DNA of 26,362 nt from Thermohalobaculum sp038524325 (GTDB lineage: Bacteria > Pseudomonadota > Alphaproteobacteria > Rhodobacterales > Rhodobacteraceae): contig JBCBIS010000036.1 in assembly GCA_038524325.1 (NCBI GenBank), forward strand, positions 1-26,362. Reading direction: 5' to 3'. The notes under the pieces were generated by a model. That model made no database searches, was not told where the DNA came from, and saw nothing but the letters and a program-made list of their open reading frames with translations. Shown piece after piece: positions 1-6,725 of this stretch. Position 1 is the first letter of the stretch. Every line of letters starts with the position of its first letter. The translations under genes and the position numbers were made by a program.

Positions 1-1314
1 GCCAACGATCCAGTCGAGGCTTTCGGCCTTGGCTTCGGCCTCGGCCCGCTTGCGTCCCTCGATCAGCATCGGCTCGGTCAGAATGTCCTGGACCGAGAGG
101 CGCGGGCTGAGCGAGGCATAGGGGTCCTGGAACACCATCTGCGCCTTCAGCCGGAAGGCGGTCATCTCGGCCCCTGACAGGGCGGCGATATCGCAGGGCG
201 TGCCGTCGCGCGGGCAGAAGGTCATCTCGGCCCCGGGGTCGGGGCGTTCGGCGCGCAGCATCAGCTTGGCGACGGTGGATTTGCCCGAGCCCGATTCGCC
301 GACGACCGCGACCGTCTTGCCGCGCTCGAGCACCATGTTGAAATCGGCCACCGCGCGGACTGGAGGATCGTCGGGGCCAAAGCTGCGCTTGCGGCCGGGA
401 TAGGTCTTCGACAGGCTGGAGACCGCGAGGATCGGGGCCACGTTCGGTACGGTGTAGGGGCAGAGATCCTCGGGCACTTTCGGCGCCGCATCGATCAGCG
501 CGCGGGTATAGCCATGGCCAGGCGCCGTCAGCACGTCATGTGCCAGGCCCTTCTCGACCACTTCGCCGCGACGCAGCACCACCACTTTGTCGGCCATATT
601 GGCCACCACGCCCAGGTCATGCGTGATCATGATCACCGACATCTGCCGGTCGCGCTGTAGCCGCTTCAACAGATCCAGCACCATGGCCTGAGTGGTCACA
701 TCCAGCGCCGTGGTCGGCTCGTCGGCGATCACCAGGCTCGGCTGGCCGATCATCGCCATGGCGATCACCGCGCGTTGGCGCAGCCCGCCCGAGAGCTCGA
801 ACGGATAGGCAGCATAGGCGCGGGCGGGATTGGGGAAGCCCACCTCCTCGAACATCTCCATGACCTGCGCACGCGTGTTGCCAGCCATGCCATGGACCCG
901 CAGCACCTCCGAGACTTGCCGGCCCACGGTATGCAGCGGCGAGAGCGCGCTCATCGGCTCCTGAAAGATCATCGAGACGGTGCAGCCCCGCAGCCGCTGC
1001 AGCTTCGCCTCGCTGAGGGCCAGCAGATCGGGGCGTTTTCCCGGCAACTCCAGAAGCGCGGTTCCGCCCATCACGGTGGCGGCGCGGGGCAAAAGGCCCA
1101 TCAGCGCCTTTGCCGTCAGCGTCTTGCCCGACCCCGATTCGCCGACCAGCGCCAGGGTCTCGCCCGGCTCTAGCGAGAAGGAAACGTCACTGACAACCGG
1201 TCGCAGCCGCGGGCCGATGCCGAATCCGATCGAGAGATCCGAAACCTCCAGCAGAGATTTGTCAAAGGTTCCGACCACCCGCTGATCGGATGACAGAGGA
1301 TCTGTCGCGTCCAC
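1..1314 (-). CDS. Peptide-type ABC transporter, double ATP-binding protein (partial, 3' end outside window)
   Basis: The 438 visible codons run off the left edge without a stop. Two ATPase domains are fused in one chain. The first has Walker A GESGSGKT at about residue 58, signature LSGGLRQR at about 173 and Walker B LVIADEPT shortly after. The second domain starts near residue 310, with Walker A GESGSGKS at about 339, and is cut before its signature. The inter-domain segment PGHGYTRAL resembles the C-terminal part of oligopeptide/dipeptide ATPases, so the family is DppD-DppF/GsiA/YejF-like and should energise uptake of peptides or similar solutes. Permease and binding-protein partners are not in the window. 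Start is GTG at 1314, chosen because GGGGAG lies just upstream; no ATG precedes the first Walker A in this frame. The PhnD-like gene ends 91 nt upstream on the same strand, but it is a different transporter class and need not be a partner. Confidence 0.9.
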   Translation of the reverse strand, partial: MDATDPLSSDQRVVGTFDKSLLEVSDLSIGFGIGPRLRPVVSDVSFSLEPGETLALVGESGSGKTLTAKALMGLLPRAATVMGGTALLELPGKRPDLLALSEAKLQRLRGCTVSMIFQEPMSALSPLHTVGRQVSEVLRVHGMAGNTRAQVMEMFEEVGFPNPARAYAAYPFELSGGLRQRAVIAMAMIGQPSLVIADEPTTALDVTTQAMVLDLLKRLQRDRQMSVIMITHDLGVVANMADKVVVLRRGEVVEKGLAHDVLTAPGHGYTRALIDAAPKVPEDLCPYTVPNVAPILAVSSLSKTYPGRKRSFGPDDPPVRAVADFNMVLERGKTVAVVGESGSGKSTVAKLMLRAERPDPGAEMTFCPRDGTPCDIAALSGAEMTAFRLKAQMVFQDPYASLSPRLSVQDILTEPMLIEGRKRAEAEAKAESLDWIVG

Positions 1315-1405
1315 CTCAGTCTCCCCTTTTGGTCCGTTCTCCGCAGCGGCCCCGGCAGTTTGGTGCCTTTTCCGATGCGCAAAGGCAAGTCTTGCCGCGC
1401 CCCGG

Positions 1406-2185
1406 TTAAGATTGTGATCGGGCTTGTGGCGCGAATGCCATCTCGCGGCAGGCAGCAGCCATGGCGGCGATGGGCGCATAGTCGTCGCGGCTGGCCCGGA
1501 TGATCTCGACCGGCAGGCCGGCGCAGCCCTGTACCGCCCTCGCCGCGGCGGCCAGAGCACGGCGGAGGAGGTCAGCTTTGCCCGCAAATCGCGGGGCGGT
1601 GACAAAGGGCAGGGCGGGCACCTCCGCCGACCAACCGATCACGTTGAGCCGCGCGGCGCGCCTAGGCTCGGCCTGGCGGTAGAGCGCCCAGGCCACCGCA
1701 TCCAGGGCGCAGAGATCCGCGTCACCTTCGGCCACCGCATCTGCCGAGGCCCTGTGCGCCCCGGTCACCATAACGTCCCGGAAGAACGCGGCGCCCGGGG
1801 GGGCCAAAGCGCGGAGCGCGTCTGCAAGAGCGTTGCAGCCCGATTGGCTGTCCCATCCGTTCAGAGCCAGCCGCTTGCCGCGGAATGCCTCCAGACATGC
1901 GCCCGCCTCGGCGCGGGCCAGAAAGCAAGAGCGATAGGTCCCCGCGCCACATCCCTCGACGGCATAGGTCGGGCGGGCAAAGGGAATCGCCGGCTCCGCC
2001 AGCCCCAGGACCAATGGCAAGCCGCAGGTCTGTCCGAGGGCAAGGTTCGGTGATTTCCAGGGTGCGGAGATGTCCGCGCCACGCGCGAGGCTCTCCCGCG
2101 TCACGAGCCCCTCGTCCCGCAGACAGGCCCGGGCCGTGGCCCAGAACCGGTCCGTCTCGCCGCGAATCTCGGGCCAGTCATACAT
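1406..2185 (-). CDS. PhnD/SsuA/transferrin-family substrate-binding-like protein
   Basis: 259 residues from the ATG at 2185. The opening MYDWPEIRG, the central AGTYRSCFLAR and the later LALNGWDSQSG match the phosphate/phosphite/phosphonate-type binding-protein family (periplasmic-binding fold type 2). The usual family start has about six residues before MYD. Here the same segment (GFAALQ) is encoded upstream, but the only start-like codon for it is CTG at 2212, which overlaps the desaturase stop. I therefore annotate the ATG and flag the CTG. With either start there is no signal peptide, so the protein as read is probably cytoplasmic or uses a non-classical route; no cognate permease is visible. 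The gene is translationally close to the desaturase and very likely in its operon. Ligand is unknown. The family assignment is fairly sure; the phosphonate role is not. Confidence 0.75.
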   Translation of the reverse strand: MYDWPEIRGETDRFWATARACLRDEGLVTRESLARGADISAPWKSPNLALGQTCGLPLVLGLAEPAIPFARPTYAVEGCGAGTYRSCFLARAEAGACLEAFRGKRLALNGWDSQSGCNALADALRALAPPGAAFFRDVMVTGAHRASADAVAEGDADLCALDAVAWALYRQAEPRRAARLNVIGWSAEVPALPFVTAPRFAGKADLLRRALAAAARAVQGCAGLPVEIIRASRDDYAPIAAMAAACREMAFAPQARSQS

Positions 2186-2208
2186 CTGCAGCGCGGCAAA
2201 CCCCTGTG

Positions 2209-3174
2209 TCAGCGGTCGCCCTTTCGCATCAGTGGGTGCACCATCGGCTCGCGGCGGCGCCACATCCAGCGTCTTGCGACGGCGCCATAGCTCTCGAAGT
2301 GATAGCCGCCGTTTTCGGCCAGGAACCGCCCCCGCTCGCGCCGCCATGTCGCGGGCAGGCGATACCAGGCGAGGCCGGGCCGTTCGTGATGGACGCGGTG
2401 GAGGTTGTTGTTGAGGAAAAGCAGGCTCCAGAACCAGCCGCCCTCGACCACGGCCGAGCGCTGTTTGGGACAGGTGGCAGCGCGATGCTCGATGAATGTG
2501 CGCAGCGAGAGCAGGCTGAGGGCCGGCCAAACCACCGCCAGCACATAGAGCCATGGCGCCATCCCCGCAGTCCAGACCAGCAGCAGCAGCACCGCCACAG
2601 CCGGAATATGGCGGATCCAGGCGCCCTGCGTCTCGCGGCAGCCGCTGCGAATGGCCCGCAACTCGGCGCGCAGGAAGCCATAGCTCATCAGCCAGGGGCC
2701 CACCACCAGCCGGCCCGCCAGGGTGCCGTTGACCCATAACAGATTGCGGATCGGCCAGGACAGGCCGGGCCAGTCACCCTCCGCCAGATACCAGCTTTCG
2801 GGATCATCATAGGGGTCGGTCAGCCGTTCGTCGTTATGGTGGCGCAGATGGCTGGTCTTGAAGCTGCGATAGGGAATCACCAGCGCCAGGGGCAGCGCGA
2901 CCAGGATCTCGTTGAGCATGGCCGAGCGCGTGGGATGCCCGTGCAACGCCTCGTGCTGCAGCGAGGAATGGAAGGCGGCAAAGACCGCCATTGGCAGGCA
3001 GACCCAGGCGCCAAATGTCTCATATTGGAACAGACTGCCCAGCCAACCCGCGTAAACCCCCGCCAGAGCGACCCATGTCGGCCACTCGATCTTCGACAAA
3101 CTCGCGCGCTGCTCTGCTTGCTGCGTCTTTTTTCCCATGCCGGGCAAAGCAGGATTTGCCTGACCACGCATCAC
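2209..3174 (-). CDS. Membrane fatty acid desaturase family protein
   Basis: 321 residues with the histidine boxes of membrane di-iron desaturases/hydroxylases: HEALHGH (H74, H78, H80), HLRHH (H109, H112, H113) and HRVHH (H259, H262, H263), plus H230 in FIEHR. Hydrophobic segments lie near residues 33-50, 55-70, 90-100 and 190-225, as expected for an inner-membrane enzyme with its active site facing the cytoplasm. The family uses O2 and electrons from a ferredoxin or cytochrome to insert double bonds or hydroxyl groups into acyl lipids. The substrate cannot be read from sequence; a carotenoid-type hydroxylase is an alternative. The N-terminus has two adjacent ATG codons and a further Met at residue 13, so the start is approximate. 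It is the first gene of a likely operon with the PhnD-like gene. Confidence 0.88.
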   Translation of the reverse strand: MMRGQANPALPGMGKKTQQAEQRASLSKIEWPTWVALAGVYAGWLGSLFQYETFGAWVCLPMAVFAAFHSSLQHEALHGHPTRSAMLNEILVALPLALVIPYRSFKTSHLRHHNDERLTDPYDDPESWYLAEGDWPGLSWPIRNLLWVNGTLAGRLVVGPWLMSYGFLRAELRAIRSGCRETQGAWIRHIPAVAVLLLLVWTAGMAPWLYVLAVVWPALSLLSLRTFIEHRAATCPKQRSAVVEGGWFWSLLFLNNNLHRVHHERPGLAWYRLPATWRRERGRFLAENGGYHFESYGAVARRWMWRRREPMVHPLMRKGDR

Positions 3175-3209
3175 CGAATTACTCCTTGTTTGCTGTGAGA
3201 GCCTAAGGT

Positions 3210-3225
3210 TTCACGGTATCGTGAA
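3210..3225. promoter_or_regulatory. 16-bp dyad in a divergent promoter region (candidate operator)
   Basis: TTCACG-GTAT-CGTGAA is a perfect inverted repeat with a 4-nt centre. It sits in the 100-nt gap between the desaturase (minus) and the DUF4261-type gene (plus), 35 nt upstream of the former. The position and symmetry suggest a binding site for a dimeric regulator. The regulator is unknown, and the motif is not the alphaproteobacterial LexA box. Confidence 0.4.
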
Positions 3226-3274
3226 GGTGGCGTTGCGCAAAGTGTTCAGATGAGTCTGTGGAAAAAGGTCAACC

Positions 3275-4054
3275 ATGGTGGAGCTGGGATTGATGTGTCT
3301 GATGGCCCTCGAGGAGTGGCGGCCTTTCGATGTTCAGGTCGTGCGCCAGGCGCTGGAAGACCTGCCGCAGCCCGTCTCGGCCGAGATTACGGTGCATCCG
3401 GCGGGCGAAGAGGAAAGCGCGCTGGCCATCACCGTCGATCGGCAGGATTTCGTGGCGGTGGTGATGCCGGGCGAGATCCCCGAGCCTGATTTCTCACAGG
3501 CCATCGAGGGCAGTGTCTTCTGGCCGGTGGCGCGCGAGAAGATGACCGGTCACAGCGCGTTCATGGCGCTGACGGCCAACGCGGTCGAAGATACGCCGGG
3601 CCTTGTCCGCGCCCAATCTGTCGCCATGACCCGGCTGGCCGCGGCCCTCGCTGAAACCTTGCCGGTCATGGGCGTCTGCTGGCGTTCGGCCGAGGCGGCG
3701 GTGCCGCCAGGCAAGCTGCGCCGGGCGGTCGATCAGATCGCGCTCGGCAATTGGCCGGTCGATATGTGGGTGGGCTATGACGTGCATTACGGGACCGGCG
3801 AGAAGTCGGAGCAGATCGGGGCCTTCACACGCGGCGCTTCTGATTATCTGGGCTGCGAGGTCGAGATTGCACCGATGCCGACCAAGCCCGAGGTGCCTTT
3901 GCGGATCCTGTCGGCCACCGTCTCGCAACTGATCGACACCGGCATGTATCTGCGCGACGGGCAGGAGGTGGTGATCAAAGGTGTCAGCCATCCCCGCTGG
4001 CAGATTGCGGCGGGCAAATCGGGCCGGGCGCGGATCACGCCGTTGGGCCGGTGA
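3275..4054 (+). CDS. DUF4261-type protein of unknown function
   Basis: 259 residues, soluble, no signal peptide. The pattern resembles DUF4261 proteins: a conserved MPGEIP near residue 70, a HSAFMAL segment near 92-98, a TLPVMGVCW stretch before residue 135, and a FTRGASDYLGCEVEI segment near 190. The assignment rests on recognition of this layout and is moderate. The molecular role is not established for the family. The start is ATG at 3275, preceded by AAGG with a 6-nt spacer. The stop overlaps the GTG start of the helicase gene by 4 nt, so the two are probably co-translated. The function could therefore be linked to nucleic-acid processing, but that is inference from position only. Confidence 0.6.
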   Translation: MVELGLMCLMALEEWRPFDVQVVRQALEDLPQPVSAEITVHPAGEEESALAITVDRQDFVAVVMPGEIPEPDFSQAIEGSVFWPVAREKMTGHSAFMALTANAVEDTPGLVRAQSVAMTRLAAALAETLPVMGVCWRSAEAAVPPGKLRRAVDQIALGNWPVDMWVGYDVHYGTGEKSEQIGAFTRGASDYLGCEVEIAPMPTKPEVPLRILSATVSQLIDTGMYLRDGQEVVIKGVSHPRWQIAAGKSGRARITPLGR

Positions 4055-6510
4055 GCGGCGCGGTCCTCCCTCCGCGTTTTGCTGAGTGGTTTGCGGCGCG
4101 GGGCTGGGCGCCGCATCCGCACCAGTTGGACCTGATCGAGAGCGAGGCGCTGGCCAGCCTGCTGATCGCGCCGACCGGGGCGGGCAAGACGCTGGCCGGG
4201 TTCCTGCCGTCTCTGATTGATCTCGAGGCGCGGGCCGGGCAGGGGCTGCACACGCTCTATGTCTCGCCTCTCAAGGCATTGGCGGTCGATATCGGCCGCA
4301 ATCTGCGTGGCCCGGCGGGCGAGATGGGCCTGGATCTGCGGATCGAGGAGCGCACCGGCGACACCAAGGCCAGCCAGCGCAAGATCCAGCGCACCGACCC
4401 GCCCGATATCCTGCTTACCACGCCCGAAAGCCTCGCCCTGATGCTGAGCTGGGCCGAGGCGCCGAGGATTTTTGGCAGCCTCTCGCGGGTCGTCGTTGAC
4501 GAGGTGCACGCGCTCGCGGGGGGCAAACGGGGCGATCATCTGGCGCTTGCGCTGGCCCGGCTGCGGACCTTGGCGCCTGAGCATCGGACCATCGCGCTGT
4601 CCGCTACTGTCGAGGATCCTGCCGCCATCGCCCGTTGGCTGTCGCCTGAGACGGAGATCCTGCTGGCCGATCCGGGGCCCGAGCCGGATATCTCGATCTT
4701 GACCAGCGCCGGAGACCCGCCCTGGGCCGGCGCCGGGGGCCGCTATGCCGCCCGGGCCGTGATGGATCTGGTCGAGGCGCATCAGACCACGATCATCTTC
4801 ATCAACACCCGCGCGCAGGCCGAGTTGTTCTTCCAGGCGCTCTGGGCCGAGAACACGGCAAACCTGCCCATCGGGCTCCACCATGGCTCGCTGGGGCGCG
4901 ATGCCCGCCAGACGGTCGAGGCCGCGATGGCGGCAGGCGAGTTGCGCGCGGTCTGCGCCACGGCCTCGCTGGATCTGGGGCTGGATTGGGGCGATGTGGA
5001 TTTGGTCATCCAGATCGGCGCGCCCAAGGGCGTGAAGCGGCTGGTCCAGCGGATCGGACGGGCCAATCATCGGTTCGACGCCCCCTCGAAGGCGATCATG
5101 GTGCCCGCCAACCGCTTCGAAGTTCTGGAATGCGTCGTCGCCTTAGAGGCGGTGCGCGAAGGCGAGTTGGATGGAGAGGGTCTGGGCGTGGGCCGTCTGG
5201 ATGTGCTCTGTCAGCATATCTTGCTAACCGCCTGTGCTGGGTCGTTCTCGGCCGATCTGCTGTTCCAAGAGATTCGGCGTGCCGGGCCCTATGCGGAGCT
5301 GACGCGGGCGGAGTTCGATGCCTGTCTGGAGTTCTGCGCCACCGGCGGCTATGCGCTGCGCGCCTATGACCAATGGCAGCGGATCGTCGAGCGGGACGGG
5401 CATTGGCAGCTCCGCGACCCACGCACCGCCAAACGGCTGCGCATGAATGTCGGCACGATTGTCGAGACCGAGACCATAGGCGTAAAGCTGGGCGGCAAGC
5501 GCGGCCTCGCCTCGGGCGGCGGGTTCAAGCTTGGCGAGGTGGAGGAGATGTTCGCCGCCACGCTCAGCGTCGGTGACACGTTCCTGATCGGCGGGCAGGT
5601 GGTGCGCTATGAGGGGCTGCGCGAGATGAGTCTCCAGGTGTCTCCCGCGCCCGGGAAGGAGCCGCGCATCGCCGTCTTCTCCGGCACCAAACTTGCCACC
5701 TCCTCGGGTCTCAGCGAGCGGGTGATCGGGCTGCTCAACGCGCCGAAGCGTTGGCGCGACCTGCCCGGCCCAGTGCGCGATTGGCTGGAGACCCAGGCCC
5801 GCGTCTCGGCCATGCCGGCGCGCGAGGCGCTGCTGGTCGAGACCTTCCGGCGGGGCGACCGCTGGTATCTGGTGGTCTATTGCTTCGCCGGGAAAAATGC
5901 CGGCCAGACGCTGGGGCTGATCCTGTCGAAACGCATGGAGGAGGCGGGGCTGTCCCCGCTCGGCTTTGTCGCCAGCGATTACGCGCTGATGCTCTGGGGC
6001 TTACAGGAGGTGACCGACCCGCAGGTGCTCCTGACGCCTGACGGCCTGCGCCGTGGCATGGAGGAGTGGCTGGCCGGCAATGCCGTGATGAAGCGCACGT
6101 TCCGGGCGGTGGCCATGGTCGCCGGCCTGATCGAGCGCAATGTCATGGGCCAGCGCAAGACCGGGCGGCAGGCGACATTTTCCTCGGACATCCTTTATGA
6201 CACGCTGCGCAAATACGACCCAGAGCATCTGATGCTGCAGATCACCCATCGCGAGGCGCAGAGCGGATTGGTCGATTTTGGCCGGATCGAGGAGATGCTG
6301 GCGCGGAGCCAGGGCCGCCTCCGCCATATCCGCGCGCCGCATGTCACACCTTTGGCCGCCCCTCTGCTGCTCGAAGCCGGTCGGGTGCCGATCAAGGGAG
6401 GGCAGGCCGAATCCGAGCTGATCAACGAGGCCGCGCTGCTGGCCGAGACCCAGGGCGCGCCGCCCGGTTCTGGGACAGATCAGCCGGAGGTTGCCTCGAA
6501 TTCACCATAA
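4051..6510 (+). CDS. Lhr-like DEXH helicase (ligase-associated DNA damage response class)
   Basis: 819 residues, the length of the compact Lhr-core helicases. Superfamily 2 motifs are clear: Walker A PTGAGKT (41-47), DEVH (150-153), SAT (184-186), and motif VI QRIGRANH (333-340), followed by a long C-terminal half containing the winged-helix and Lhr-specific domains. The QRIGRANH motif and the size point to the class annotated as ligase-associated DEXH box helicase, a 3'-5' helicase usually encoded with an ATP-dependent DNA ligase, an MBL-fold exonuclease and a PdeM-type phosphoesterase. None of those three partners lies in this window; the next gene is the RTX protein. The start is GTG at 4051 inside the stop of the upstream gene. 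The C-terminal ~30 residues look unstructured. Family identity is secure; the DNA-repair role is inherited from the family. Confidence 0.9.
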   Translation: MSGAVLPPRFAEWFAARGWAPHPHQLDLIESEALASLLIAPTGAGKTLAGFLPSLIDLEARAGQGLHTLYVSPLKALAVDIGRNLRGPAGEMGLDLRIEERTGDTKASQRKIQRTDPPDILLTTPESLALMLSWAEAPRIFGSLSRVVVDEVHALAGGKRGDHLALALARLRTLAPEHRTIALSATVEDPAAIARWLSPETEILLADPGPEPDISILTSAGDPPWAGAGGRYAARAVMDLVEAHQTTIIFINTRAQAELFFQALWAENTANLPIGLHHGSLGRDARQTVEAAMAAGELRAVCATASLDLGLDWGDVDLVIQIGAPKGVKRLVQRIGRANHRFDAPSKAIMVPANRFEVLECVVALEAVREGELDGEGLGVGRLDVLCQHILLTACAGSFSADLLFQEIRRAGPYAELTRAEFDACLEFCATGGYALRAYDQWQRIVERDGHWQLRDPRTAKRLRMNVGTIVETETIGVKLGGKRGLASGGGFKLGEVEEMFAATLSVGDTFLIGGQVVRYEGLREMSLQVSPAPGKEPRIAVFSGTKLATSSGLSERVIGLLNAPKRWRDLPGPVRDWLETQARVSAMPAREALLVETFRRGDRWYLVVYCFAGKNAGQTLGLILSKRMEEAGLSPLGFVASDYALMLWGLQEVTDPQVLLTPDGLRRGMEEWLAGNAVMKRTFRAVAMVAGLIERNVMGQRKTGRQATFSSDILYDTLRKYDPEHLMLQITHREAQSGLVDFGRIEEMLARSQGRLRHIRAPHVTPLAAPLLLEAGRVPIKGGQAESELINEAALLAETQGAPPGSGTDQPEVASNSP

Positions 6511-6544
6511 ATCTGTCCCAACTCCACCCAGGGTTACCGGAAGC

Positions 6545-6573
6545 TTAACAACCCGGGTTGGGTGCTGTAATAC
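6545..6573 (+). promoter_or_regulatory. Candidate sigma-70 promoter of the RTX gene with an embedded palindrome
   Basis: TTAACA at 6545-6550 matches the -35 consensus at five of six positions. A 17-nt spacer leads to TAATAC at 6568-6573 (a TGTAAT at 6566-6571 fits better but with a 15-nt spacer). A perfect 12-bp palindrome, CAACCCGGGTTG (6549-6560), overlaps the -35 end and the spacer, where a repressor would block transcription. A second short stem, GCAAA-GCGA-TTTGC, follows at 6615-6628. The 215-nt region 6511-6725 holds no gene. Confidence 0.35.
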
Positions 6574-6725
6574 CAATGGCGCGTTTCGATTTCGGGGCAG
6601 AGCGAGGCGGAGTGGCAAAGCGATTTGCAACACGCCGGAAGAGGCGCAGGCCTCCGGCAAGGGTGACCGGAGCCGGCCATGATCGCTCGGCCAGATTGCG
6701 ATAGCTGCTGCGAGAGGCCGATCAG

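Noticed and set aside
1382..1400. Terminator behind the PhnD-like gene (GGCAAG/CTTGCC)
   Set aside because: The palindrome leaves at best a 4-bp stem with a 5-nt loop and only three T residues.
2186..2737. N-terminal extension of the PhnD-like frame through the desaturase gene
   Set aside because: The extension lies opposite frame-wise to the real desaturase sequence with all three His boxes; the PhnD similarity begins only at the MYD region.
3175..3274. LexA box in the helicase promoter region
   Set aside because: The alphaproteobacterial GTTC-N7-GTTC direct repeat is not present.
3844..5070. 408-codon frame antisense to the helicase gene
   Set aside because: It lies opposite intact helicase motifs, is Arg/Gln/Gly-rich and has no recognisable family.
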